A DNA stretch of 64,000 nt from Delftia tsuruhatensis (lineage in GTDB: Bacteria > Pseudomonadota > Gammaproteobacteria > Burkholderiales > Burkholderiaceae_C): positions 2,894,501 through 2,958,500 of the forward strand of contig NZ_LR813084.1 of assembly GCF_903815225.1 (NCBI RefSeq), given 5' to 3'. The notes under the pieces were generated by a model. It saw only the letters and a list, made by a program, of their open reading frames with translations, did not search any database and was not told the DNA's origin. The position numbers were made by a program, and so were the translations under genes. Positions 54,492 to 62,992 of the stretch are shown here, piece by piece (position 1 is the stretch's first letter; every line of letters starts with the position of its first letter).

Positions 54492-55307
54492 ATGAACCTC
54501 GCTCAAAACCCCGAACTCCTGGACCGGCTGGCAGCCGCGCATGCGCTGGGCACCCTGCGCGGGGGCGCGCGCCGCCGCTTTGAACAGATGGCCCGCGACC
54601 ATGCGCAGGTACGCGCGTCTGCGCTGCTGTGGCAATCGCGTTGGTCGGCGCTGGCGGAATTGCAGGCGCCGGTGCGTCCCGACGACGCGGTCTGGACGCG
54701 CATTGACAACCTGCTCCAGGCGGAAAAGCTCCGGGAAGCCCGGCTCCGTCGCCGCCGGCAGCCTGCGAGATCTTCCGGTGGCGGATCTTCCTGGCCAACC
54801 CTGGCCTGGTGGCGTGGCGCCGCGGTACTGGGGGCCATGGCCACGGTGGCGGCCGTGGCGGTGGGCCTGTGGTCGCACCAGGGCTTGAAAGACGATGGAG
54901 CGCGGCAACTGGCCGTGCTGCGAAGCCAGTTGCAGGCCAGTCAGCTGGCTTTGCAGGCGATGCCCCGGATCCAGTATGTGGCGGTGCTCGCGGACGATCG
55001 GGCGCGCGCCTCCATGCTTGTGACCTTTGATCCCGTCAAACGCTCCCTGGTTTTGCAGCGTGTCGGAGATTTCCAAGAGGCCGAGGACAAGTCGCTGCAA
55101 CTGTGGGCGCTGCCCGCGCAGGCCGGGCCGCAGTCCCTGGGGGTCCTTGGGCGGGAGGGGGTGATCCGGCTCACGGCAGGCGCATCCGAGGTGGAGGGGA
55201 TTCCCGCACTGGCCATCAGCCTGGAGCCTAAAGGGGGCGTGCCGGGTGAAGCTGGGCCGACCGGGCCTGTCCTTTTCAAGGGTGCATTGATCCGGCGAGA
55301 GCTGTAG
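54492..55307 (+). CDS. RskA-type anti-sigma factor
   Basis: A 271-residue membrane protein. The cytosolic N-terminus (LLDRLAAAHALGTLRGGARRRFEQMA) is the sigma-binding anti-sigma domain; one transmembrane helix lies at about 105-130; the periplasmic RskA domain (FDPVKRSLVLQRVGDF, KSLQLWALPAQAGPQSLGVL) follows. It holds the ECF factor until an envelope signal triggers release. GGACGAAG before the ATG serves as the binding site. Confidence 0.9.
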   Translation: MNLAQNPELLDRLAAAHALGTLRGGARRRFEQMARDHAQVRASALLWQSRWSALAELQAPVRPDDAVWTRIDNLLQAEKLREARLRRRRQPARSSGGGSSWPTLAWWRGAAVLGAMATVAAVAVGLWSHQGLKDDGARQLAVLRSQLQASQLALQAMPRIQYVAVLADDRARASMLVTFDPVKRSLVLQRVGDFQEAEDKSLQLWALPAQAGPQSLGVLGREGVIRLTAGASEVEGIPALAISLEPKGGVPGEAGPTGPVLFKGALIRREL

Positions 55308-55497
55308 CGGTTGCTGCGCAGTGCCTGGAGGTGCCTGCGAGGACCATCACTGAAAACTGGTATCTGGCCTGGGGAATGCCCCCGGCGCCTTGGCGCTCGC
55401 GTGGCTGGCGTGCGGGTGCGGCCGCGCGGCGCGGTCGGCAGGTCCGTGGGCCTCTGCATGGAGGTAGTAAACTGGCAAGCGCAGCGTGCGCTGCATG
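55308..55497. other. Gap between the anti-sigma gene and the fluoride riboswitch
   Basis: About 190 bases, GC-rich. No gene or strong terminator is seen; it should hold the crcB promoter. Confidence 0.4.
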
Positions 55498-55556
55498 ATG
55501 GGAATGGAGCTTCCTGAAGCCGCCCTTTGACGGGCTGATGGCTTCTGCCTGGGTGG
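55498..55556 (+). promoter_or_regulatory. Fluoride (crcB) riboswitch
   Basis: The segment has GGAATGGAGCTTCC (first hairpin), AAGCCGCCC...GGGC (second hairpin) and the conserved 3' CTGATGGCTTCTGCC, matching the crcB-motif consensus of paired GGNATGG, AANCCGCC and CTGATGNCNCCTGCC elements. It ends about 80 bases before crcB, as expected for a switch that raises expression of a fluoride exporter when fluoride binds. Recognition is from the conserved pattern, not a covariance search. Confidence 0.8.
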
Positions 55557-55636
55557 GACGGTGTCTCCCGCCGCTGGCAGGTGCCGCCTTGTTCCTGCCC
55601 GGCGCAGCCGTCCCGTGTTTCGATGAAAGGACGGTC

Positions 55637-56023
55637 ATGGGTATCTACGGTTTCATCCTTGTTTTCATTGGTGGCGGCCTCGGTTCCGCAGGCCGTCATG
55701 GCGTGAACTTGCTCGCCTCGCGCCTGGTGGGTGGCGCCTATCCGCTGGGCACGCTGGCCATCAATGTGCTCGGAGCCTTTGCCATGGGCGTGGTGGTCGA
55801 GTTTTTCGCGCTCAAGGCCTCTTTGCCGCAGAGCGCAAAGCTGTTTCTGACTACGGGCATTCTCGGCGGCTTCACCACGTTCTCCACCTATGCGCTGGAG
55901 ATCGGCATGCTGTATGAGCGTGGCGATTGGCTGGCATCGGCGCTGTATGCGCTGGGCTCCCTGGTGCTGGGAGTGGGGGGACTGTTCGCCGGGCTGGCTC
56001 TGGTCCGCATGGTGGGCCACTGA
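55637..56023 (+). CDS. crcB: Fluoride channel CrcB/Fluc
   Basis: A 128-residue four-helix channel that exports fluoride as a dual-topology dimer. GGGLGSAGRHGVNLL, GTLAINVLGAFAMG (the pore asparagine), and FLTTGILGGFTTFSTYALE (Phe box and sodium site) are intact. GAAAGG precedes ATG 55637. The upstream riboswitch fits direct fluoride control. Confidence 0.93.
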   Translation: MGIYGFILVFIGGGLGSAGRHGVNLLASRLVGGAYPLGTLAINVLGAFAMGVVVEFFALKASLPQSAKLFLTTGILGGFTTFSTYALEIGMLYERGDWLASALYALGSLVLGVGGLFAGLALVRMVGH

Positions 56024-56061
56024 GGCCTGTCATCTGCGCTATGCTGTGAACCATGGCATGC

Positions 56062-56109
56062 ATGAAGACAGCACAGATTATTCGCACCATCCGGAGGGTG
56101 GTGGGTTAG
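56062..56109 (+). CDS. Leader peptide MKTAQIIRTIRRVVG
   Basis: A 15-codon ORF with three Ile and two Val codons, ending inside a hairpin-forming stretch. It overlaps segment 1/2 of a possible attenuator (next entry). Translation is inferred from architecture; no clear Shine-Dalgarno sequence is seen. Confidence 0.4.
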   Translation: MKTAQIIRTIRRVVG

Positions 56110-56158
56110 TCTGCAGCGTACAGTGCCATGCAACCCGCCCGGAGGAGGCGGGTTTTTT
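56085..56158 (+). promoter_or_regulatory. Attenuator-like alternative hairpins with terminator
   Basis: Segment 1 CACCATCC (56085-56092) pairs with GGGTGGTG (56096-56103). Overlapping segment 2 GGTGGGTT (56100-56107) can instead pair with segment 3 AACCCGCC (56132-56139), which otherwise forms the terminator with GGCGGGTT (56147-56154) plus T-run. This 1:2 / 2:3 / 3:4 layout behind a short peptide is the classical attenuator design. The same hairpin may simply terminate crcB. Confidence 0.5.
56132..56158 (+). terminator. Intrinsic terminator downstream of crcB
   Basis: Perfect stem AACCCGCC / GGCGGGTT, 7-base loop, then TTTT. Functions at least as an end for crcB transcripts. Confidence 0.85.
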
Positions 56159-56201
56159 CATTCCGTCTCCGGGTTCTTCGCAAGCCTTTCAGGAGATGGA
56201 T

Positions 56202-56390
56202 ATGCAGGTTTCCGACCAGTCCCGGCCCCCGGCCGCCACGATCGACGCAGGACGGGCCGTGCTGCACCTGGTCTGCGGCAAGATAGGCTCGGGCAAATCG
56301 ACATTGGCCCGGCAACTGGCTTCGCAGCCGAATACGGTGATGGTCAGCGAGGATTCATGGCCGGCCGGCCTGGCGTGTACGGCGGGCTGA
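56202..56390 (+). pseudogene. Truncated P-loop ATPase/kinase
   Basis: Only 62 residues remain. ATG 56202 has AGGAG six bases upstream. LHLVCGKIGSGKSTLARQLA holds a full Walker A (GKIGSGKST), then VMVSEDSW, where such zeta-toxin-like or AAA kinases place the substrate Asp. The normal family continues for well over 100 residues, but here the frame collapses right after DSW and stops inside the 3' end of the oppositely oriented AraC gene. Truncation by a rearrangement is the simplest reading. Confidence 0.7.
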
Positions 56391-57227
56391 GGGGCGCTGT
56401 CCCTGAAAATTGCTGGGAGGCGCGCCAAAGTTGCGCCGGAATACGGCCGCGAAGGCGCTAGGGCTGTCGTAGCCATGCGACAGTGCCACTTGCAGCACGG
56501 AGGATCCTGCAGCCAGGCGGGGCAGGCTCAGCAGCAGGCGGGCCTGACGGCACCACGCGCCGAAGTTCATGCCGGTCTCGCGCAGAAACAGGCGCGCCAG
56601 GGTGCGCGGATGCATGTGCAGGCGCAGGCCCCAGCCGGACAGGCTGGCCTCCTGGGCCGGTTCGTCCACAAAGGCTCGGCAGCAGGCGGCCAGGGCCGCA
56701 TGCCTGGGCATGGGCACATGCAGGTCCAGGGGGCGGGCACGCTCCATCTCGTCAAGGATCAACTGCATCACCCGCTCCTCCCTACCGCCCAGCGGGTAGT
56801 CCAGGGGCAGGTCCAGGGCTTCCAGTACCAGCTCGCGCAGCAGTGGCGTGACCTGCACGACCCGGCAGTGCTCCCACAGGCCCGGGCGCAGCCCTGGCTC
56901 GACGAACACGGTGCGCATGGCCACAGGGCCTGCGGCCATGCGGATCTCATGGCTGGCCTGGGGTGGCACCCAGACAGCACAGCCGGGCGGAACGACCCAA
57001 CTGCCTGTCTCCGCACGGATCAGCATCACTCCCTGGGTGGCATGCAGCAACTGGCCGCGGCGATGGGCATGGGGCGCGATGACGGCGTCCGCCGCCATGT
57101 CGGTGGCAAAGGCCACGACGGGACGCGGCGTGTGCTCGCCCTCCAGGGGCATGGGTGGTGGCGCGGGCGGGACCGCCGCGGGGCCGGTGCCGCGGCGGTG
57201 GGTCGGGGCTATTGTCATGCTTGTCAT
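56355..57227 (-). CDS. AraC-family regulator (NimR-like)
   Basis: A 290-residue regulator: N-terminal cupin (about 40-120, HAHRRGQLLHATQGVMLI, WVVPPGCAVWVPPQASHEI) and C-terminal AraC domain (about 175-270, LRLHMHPRTLARLFLRETGMNFGAWCRQARLL, SVLQVALSHGYDSPSAFAAVFRRNFGAPPSNF). The NimR-type subgroup commonly controls a divergent efflux gene. It is divergent from an MFS transporter across 144 bases, so regulation of that transporter is likely. The basic tail after PSNF may come from the junction with the truncated P-loop gene. Confidence 0.88.
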   Translation of the reverse strand: MTSMTIAPTHRRGTGPAAVPPAPPPMPLEGEHTPRPVVAFATDMAADAVIAPHAHRRGQLLHATQGVMLIRAETGSWVVPPGCAVWVPPQASHEIRMAAGPVAMRTVFVEPGLRPGLWEHCRVVQVTPLLRELVLEALDLPLDYPLGGREERVMQLILDEMERARPLDLHVPMPRHAALAACCRAFVDEPAQEASLSGWGLRLHMHPRTLARLFLRETGMNFGAWCRQARLLLSLPRLAAGSSVLQVALSHGYDSPSAFAAVFRRNFGAPPSNFQGQRPSARRTRQAGRP

Positions 57228-57371
57228 TTTCTCGACGATTTTTGTTGTTTCGTAGCAGGAGGGCAAGCCGCCGCCTTCCTAGGATGGAGCACTTTCAACC
57301 TTCAGGAAAGCAACAGGAGTGGAGATGAGTTCCGTTTTTGAATCCAAGTGCACATCGGCCGGAGGCCGGCC

Positions 57372-58553
57372 ATGAACCGCGCTCGTCTGGGCCTGCTCAC
57401 GGGTACGCATGCCGTCAACGATCTGTACCAGGGGTTGGTGCCGGCGCTGCTGCCGTTCATGGTGCTGGAGCGTGGCTACAGCTATACGGCGGTCAGCGGT
57501 CTCATGCTGGCGGCCACGGGCCTTTCCAGCATGGTCCAGCCCTTGTTCGGTCTGTATGCGGATCGCTCGCCGCGGCCATGGATGGTGCCGGCCGGCTTCG
57601 TGGTGGCGGCCCTGGGGCTGGCGCTGGTGGGCACGAGCCAGGACTACTGGGTGAGCTGGCTGGCCGCCGTGCTGTGCGGATTGGGAATTGCCGCCTATCA
57701 TCCGCCGGCCACGGTCGCTGCACGCAGGGCGGGGGGCAGCTCGCAGAAGGCGATGAGCGTGTTTTCCGTGGGTGGCACCGCAGGGGCATCCTTCGCCCCC
57801 ATGCTGGCTGCGGCCGTGGTGGGGGGAGGGGGCCTGCACCGCAGCTGGATGCTGGCGCTGCCGGCGTTGGCCATGCTGCTCATCTGGTATGCCTGCACCT
57901 GGCGTGATGGCGCCGGCGCGCATGCCGGGCTGCGGCGTCCGGCCGTGGCGCAGGGTGAGTTGCCTGCCAACCACTGGCGTGCCTTTTTCTTGCTGTGCGG
58001 TGTGATCGTCTGCTGGTCGATTCCCTATGTGACGGTATTGTCCACGCTGCCCCTGTTCGTGACGCGCGAGCTGGGAGGCTCGGACTTCATGGGCGCTGCC
58101 ACGCTGACTTCATTCACGGCGGCCGCGGCCGTGGGGACGCTGCTGGGGGGAACGATCGCGGATCGCCGGGGACGCATGGCGGCCATACGTGCAGGCTATC
58201 TCCTGGCCTTGCCTGCCCTGGGGGCCTTGGCGCTGGCCTCCACGGCCTGGGGGGCTCTGGCCTGCACGGTGGCTCTGGGCATCTGCATGTTCCTGCCCTT
58301 TGCCGCGCAGGTCACGCTGGCGCAGGACTATCTGCCGCGCAACCAGGCCACGGCCAGCGGCCTGACCCTGGGTCTTGCCATGTCGCTCGGTGGCATGGTG
58401 GCCCCGTTGTTCGGGATGCTGTCCGATGCGCGTGGATTGCGGTTTTCACTGAGCGTCGCGCTGTGCATTCTTTGCGTCGCGGCAGTCCTGGCGTGGTGCA
58501 TGCGCAACCGGCGCAACGAGGCGCTTGCCATCAGCGCGGCGGCACGCGCCTGA
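57372..58553 (+). CDS. MFS transporter, fosmidomycin-resistance-like (Fsr)
   Basis: A 393-residue MFS protein with about 12 hydrophobic segments. THAVNDLYQGLVPALLPFMV near the N-terminus, GLYADRSPRPW (MFS loop 2-3 motif) and IADRRGRMAAIRAGY resemble the Fsr/YnfM-like drug-efflux group. GGAGG lies six bases before ATG 57372. Partnered with the divergent AraC gene. Substrate unknown. Confidence 0.88.
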   Translation: MNRARLGLLTGTHAVNDLYQGLVPALLPFMVLERGYSYTAVSGLMLAATGLSSMVQPLFGLYADRSPRPWMVPAGFVVAALGLALVGTSQDYWVSWLAAVLCGLGIAAYHPPATVAARRAGGSSQKAMSVFSVGGTAGASFAPMLAAAVVGGGGLHRSWMLALPALAMLLIWYACTWRDGAGAHAGLRRPAVAQGELPANHWRAFFLLCGVIVCWSIPYVTVLSTLPLFVTRELGGSDFMGAATLTSFTAAAAVGTLLGGTIADRRGRMAAIRAGYLLALPALGALALASTAWGALACTVALGICMFLPFAAQVTLAQDYLPRNQATASGLTLGLAMSLGGMVAPLFGMLSDARGLRFSLSVALCILCVAAVLAWCMRNRRNEALAISAAARA

Positions 58554-58592
58554 GCGGCTTGCGGGCCGATCGCTCAACGAGGGCTTGGGCGC

Positions 58593-59012
58593 TCAGGCCT
58601 TGGGCTGGTCGCCATGTGCCTCGATGCGTTCCAGCGCGGCGCAGACATCGGCCATGCGCCCGGAAATGAACAGGCATTCCGGCTGCTCCTGCGGCGAGCG
58701 CTGGATGATGCGCAGGCGGGAGGGCTGGGCGGGCACGGCCAGCGGCTGTGCAGGCAACAGGGGCAGGAGCAACTGAGCCTCTCCCGCATCGCCCGTCTGG
58801 CGGGCTGCCTTGCCGCGGCGCTGCGGGCCGCGACGGCGGGCCTTGCTGAAGGAGATGATCGTGCCTTGTTCCGGGATGGCGGCAGGAGCAGGCGCGCTGG
58901 CGGCGCGCTGGCCGGTCTCCACGGCCTGAGCCATGGCGGCCGCTGGCAGGCGGATGCCCTGGGCCAGGCGCAGAAAGGACAGGGAGGACAGTGTTGGCAG
59001 AGCGAATCCCAT
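58593..59012 (-). CDS. Hypothetical protein downstream of lexA
   Basis: A 139-residue protein starting MGFALPTLSSLSFLRLAQG, with a basic patch (FSKARRRGPQRRGKAARQ) and a conserved-looking end (CLFISGRMADVCAALERIEAHGD). AGGAG lies seven bases before ATG 59012, good evidence for translation. It is 157 bases downstream of lexA on the same strand. Some bacteria place sulA or imuA-type SOS genes here, but I see no clear match. Confidence 0.65.
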   Translation of the reverse strand: MGFALPTLSSLSFLRLAQGIRLPAAAMAQAVETGQRAASAPAPAAIPEQGTIISFSKARRRGPQRRGKAARQTGDAGEAQLLLPLLPAQPLAVPAQPSRLRIIQRSPQEQPECLFISGRMADVCAALERIEAHGDQPKA

Positions 59013-59169
59013 GTGACGACTCCTGTTGGCGTGAATCAAAGAGGCATGGACACAGGCAGGATTGCGGTTTTCGGGCAAAGCTCCGCCCAGGGCGAAGCAC
59101 AGGGGCTTCGCGCCTACCACCTGGACGATGCGGAAAATGGAGGCGGACTTGTCGGCGCGCCGGACCGGT

Positions 59170-59844
59170 TTACATGGACATGCTGTTGCGGATCAGCCCG
59201 ACCGCAAGGCCTTCGATGGCGAAGGGCTCTTCGCGTGCCACACGGATCACCGGATAGTCGGGGTTCTCCGGCAGCAGTTCGACGCCTTGCGCTGTACGGC
59301 GCAGGCGCTTGACGGTGACTTCATCGCCCAGACGGGCGACCACGATCTGGCCGTTGCGCGCTTCGTGCGCGGACTGTACTGCCAGCAGGTCGCCGTCCAT
59401 GATGCCGGCGTCGCGCATGGACATGCCGCGTACGCGCAGCAGGTAGTCCGGGCGTGTCTGGAACAGGGAGGGCTCGACGGAATAGGTCTGGTCGATATGT
59501 TCCTGGGCGAGAATGGGCGAGCCGGCCGCGACACGGCCCACCAGGGGCAGCATCAGCGGTGCCAGGGCAGACAGCGGCAGCGCGAAGCTCGTGCCACGTG
59601 CTGCGTTGATGTTGCGTACCGTGTCGGTGCGCAGGCGGATGCCGCGCGAAGTGCCGCTGACCAGCTCGATCACGCCCTTGCGGGCCAGTGCCTGGAGATG
59701 TTCCTCGGCCGCGTTGGCGGACTTGAAGCCCAGCGTGCCGGCGATTTCCGCGCGTGTCGGAGGTGCGCCGGTACGGGAGATCGCAGCCTGGATCAGGTCC
59801 AGTATCTGCTGCTGGCGGGCGGTGAGCTTGGGGTGATCGAGCAT
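59170..59844 (-). CDS. lexA: SOS repressor LexA
   Basis: A 224-residue repressor and self-cleaving protease of the DNA damage response. The N-terminal winged helix ([53 protein letters not shown]) binds SOS boxes; the cleavage site is the Ala-Gly in [10 protein letters not shown]; the catalytic dyad is Ser142 ([14 protein letters not shown]) and Lys179 (VTVKRL). A LexA box upstream shows autoregulation. Confidence 0.95.
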   Translation of the reverse strand: MLDHPKLTARQQQILDLIQAAISRTGAPPTRAEIAGTLGFKSANAAEEHLQALARKGVIELVSGTSRGIRLRTDTVRNINAARGTSFALPLSALAPLMLPLVGRVAAGSPILAQEHIDQTYSVEPSLFQTRPDYLLRVRGMSMRDAGIMDGDLLAVQSAHEARNGQIVVARLGDEVTVKRLRRTAQGVELLPENPDYPVIRVAREEPFAIEGLAVGLIRNSMSM

Positions 59845-59890
59845 GGCGTGCGTCCGGTCTTGATGGGCAGATGGCGTGATGGACGGTCAT

Positions 59891-59906
59891 CTGATGATTT
59901 ATACAG
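59891..59906. promoter_or_regulatory. LexA (SOS) box
   Basis: CTGATGATTTATACAG fits CTG-N10-CAG, reading CTGTATAAATCATCAG on the lexA strand. It lies 46 bases upstream of lexA and 30 bases before the divergent asparaginase start, so LexA may repress both. Confidence 0.8.
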
Positions 59907-59936
59907 TATCTGTATTTTTAACCAGTTTTCCGAGAG

Positions 59937-60914
59937 GTGCAAGTGGGGCAGTCGAAGTTGGTGATTCTGGGAACGGGCGGGACCATCGCCGGGCGGGCGG
60001 ATTCTCAGTCCCAGGGGGTGGGTTACAAGGCTGGTCAGATCACGGTGCAGTCGTTGCTGGAGGCCGTGCCGGATCTGGAGCAGCAGGCAAGAGGGCCTGT
60101 GCAGACGCAGCAGATAGCGCAAGTGGACAGCAAGGACATGGGCTGGCCCGTGTGGCGCGCGCTGCTGCAAGCCTGCGCGCGGGCGCTGGAAGACAGCGAG
60201 ACACGGGCCGTGGTGATCACGCATGGCACGGATACGCTGGAGGAGACGGCGTGGCTGCTTCACAGCCTGCTGCCGCCGATCAAGCCCGTCGTCCTGACCT
60301 GCGCCATGCGCCCCGCCACGGCGTTGCTGGCCGACGGGCCGCAGAATCTGCGTGATGCCGTGACCGTGGCTGCCAGTGGCGCGCGCAGCGGGGTGTGGGT
60401 GGTGGCCGGTGGCGAAGTGCATGCTGCCGAGCAGGTGCAAAAGGTCCACCCCTATCGCCTGCAGGCAATGCGCTCCTTCGAAGGTGGTCCCCAGGCACTG
60501 GTGGAGGAGGGGCGCGTGCGCTGGCTGGTGCCCGATGCGCCGTTCACGCGTCCGGCCTTGCCGGTGCCTAAGCCTTCGGACCTGCTGTCGCTCGATGAAC
60601 TGCCCTGGGTGGAGGTGGTGTTCAGCGGGGCCCTGGCCCGTGCCAGCGGTGTGGATGCGCTCGTGGCGGCCGGCGTGCGTGGCATCGTGGTGGCCGGTAC
60701 GGGCAATGCAACGGTCCATGAAGACATGGAGGCGGCGCTGCTGCGGGCCCATGACAAGGGTGTGTGGGTCTGGCGTGGCACGCGCTGCGCCGAGGGCCTG
60801 CCGGTGGCGGGTGGGTCGGCATTAAATCCGGTCGATGCCGACCTGGCGCAACTGCCCGTGGCCAAGGCGCGCATTGCGATGATGCTGGCCCTGGCTGCGC
60901 AGCCACGGGGCTGA
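59937..60914 (+). CDS. L-asparaginase
   Basis: A 325-residue enzyme hydrolysing asparagine to aspartate and ammonia. The first Thr is in LGTGGTIAGR and the second in VVITHGTDTLEETAW. There is no signal peptide, so it is probably cytoplasmic, although sequence segments (ALLADGPQNLRDAV) are like type II. The start is GTG: 59937, or GTG 59943, where GAGAGG would be well placed. It ends at a strong terminator shared with adk. Confidence 0.92.
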   Translation: MQVGQSKLVILGTGGTIAGRADSQSQGVGYKAGQITVQSLLEAVPDLEQQARGPVQTQQIAQVDSKDMGWPVWRALLQACARALEDSETRAVVITHGTDTLEETAWLLHSLLPPIKPVVLTCAMRPATALLADGPQNLRDAVTVAASGARSGVWVVAGGEVHAAEQVQKVHPYRLQAMRSFEGGPQALVEEGRVRWLVPDAPFTRPALPVPKPSDLLSLDELPWVEVVFSGALARASGVDALVAAGVRGIVVAGTGNATVHEDMEAALLRAHDKGVWVWRGTRCAEGLPVAGGSALNPVDADLAQLPVAKARIAMMLALAAQPRG

Positions 60915-60937
60915 GGTTTCTCGCGGCAGCGGTCACA

Positions 60938-60962
60938 AAAAAAGCACCCGGCGGGTGCTTTT
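60938..60962. terminator. Bidirectional terminator between asparaginase and adk
   Basis: Stem AAAAGCACCC / GGGTGCTTTT around GGC, with A-run and T-run on opposite sides. Works for both convergent genes. Confidence 0.9.
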
Positions 60963-60987
60963 TCCATGGCGCCGCGAGGGGCCCGCG

Positions 60988-61761
<774 letters not shown>

Positions 61762-61898
61762 TTACAGGAGAGGGGCAAGACTGTCGCCTGTGCAAACCGC
61801 GAAAACCATGCCGGTGACGGCGTCGCATGCCCTGCGCGAAACGGTGATTGGCGATGCCCGGCATCGTCAATGGTGCGCCTGCGGGCATGGAGGGCTTC

Positions 61899-62684
61899 TC
61901 AGGTGGACAACTGCGTGCGCACCCGCTCCAGATCCTCGGGGGTGTCCACGCCAGGGCCTGGTGCATGGGATGTGACATGGACGGCGATACGGTGGCCATG
62001 CCATAGCGCACGCAACTGCTCCAGCGCCTCCATCGCCTCGGTCGGCGCGGGAGGCAGGCTCGGGAAGCTGCGCAGGAAGCCTGCGCGGTAGCTGTAGATG
62101 CCGACATGGCGCAGGGGCGCGAACCCGGGGTGGCCGGCCGCGGCCGAGGCTGTCTCCCACCAGGCCTGGCCCGCATGCTCGCGCGCGAAGGGGATGGGGG
62201 CGCGGCTGAAATAGTGGGCCATGCCCTGGGCGTCGCAGACCACCTTGACGACGTTGGGGTTGCCGAAGTCCGCGAGATTGTCGATGGCGTGTGCCGCCGT
62301 GCCCATGCTCGCCGAAGGCTGGCTGGTCAGCAGTTCGGCCACGGCGTCGATGAGGCCCGGCTCGATCAGCGGCTCATCGCCCTGGACATTGACGACGATA
62401 TCCTGGCCATCGAGCCCGAGCAGTTCGCAGGCCTCGGCCAAGCGGTCGCTGCCGCTGGCATGGTCGCTACGGGTGAGCACGGCCGCGATACCGTGCGCGG
62501 CGCACGCGGCGATGATGCTTTCGTCGTCGGCCGCTACCACGCAGCGGGCGGCGCGGCTCAGCAACGCGCGCCGGGCGACGCGCACGACCATGGGCAGGCC
62601 CGCGATGTCGGCCAGGGGCTTGCCCGGCAGGCGGCTGGAGGACAGGCGGGCGGGAATCAGAACCGTGAAGGGAGCGGGGGGCAT
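61899..62684 (-). CDS. kdsB: CMP-KDO synthetase
   Basis: A 261-residue cytidylyltransferase activating KDO for [25 protein letters not shown] (nucleotide loop), [11 protein letters not shown] (metal site) and [15 protein letters not shown] (C-terminal signature) are all present. Follows the Trm112-like gene in the lpxK cluster. Confidence 0.96.
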   Translation of the reverse strand: MPPAPFTVLIPARLSSSRLPGKPLADIAGLPMVVRVARRALLSRAARCVVAADDESIIAACAAHGIAAVLTRSDHASGSDRLAEACELLGLDGQDIVVNVQGDEPLIEPGLIDAVAELLTSQPSASMGTAAHAIDNLADFGNPNVVKVVCDAQGMAHYFSRAPIPFAREHAGQAWWETASAAAGHPGFAPLRHVGIYSYRAGFLRSFPSLPPAPTEAMEALEQLRALWHGHRIAVHVTSHAPGPGVDTPEDLERVRTQLST

Positions 62685-62747
62685 GGTGCGTGGCTGGGTA
62701 GAGGCAGGCGCTGGCAGTCAGGAGGAGGGCGGCGAGGACTGGCGGGC

Positions 62748-62930
62748 TCAGTCCTCAAGCTCGTCGTCATCAAGGGGGCGTGCCTCGTTTTCCAGCAGGA
62801 CGGGAATGCCGTCGCGCACCGGGTAGGCCAGGCGTGCGCTGCGAGAGACCAGTTCCTGGCGCTCGCGGTCATAGCGCAGCGGGCCCTTGGTGACGGGGCA
62901 GACCAGCAGTTCGAGAAGTTTGGCGTCCAT
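62748..62930 (-). CDS. Trm112/YcaR-like small protein
   Basis: A 60-residue protein, [21 protein letters not shown]..., with [17 protein letters not shown], the Trm112-like fold common between lpxK and kdsB. Only one Cys is visible, so zinc binding is doubtful. Role in this context is unknown. ATG 62930. Confidence 0.9.
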   Translation of the reverse strand: MDAKLLELLVCPVTKGPLRYDRERQELVSRSARLAYPVRDGIPVLLENEARPLDDDELED

Positions 62931-62992
62931 GGCAGATCCAGTGGTTAGAGGGTGAGGCCGGCCGGGGAACGCAGCCCAGGCCATGCTGATAG

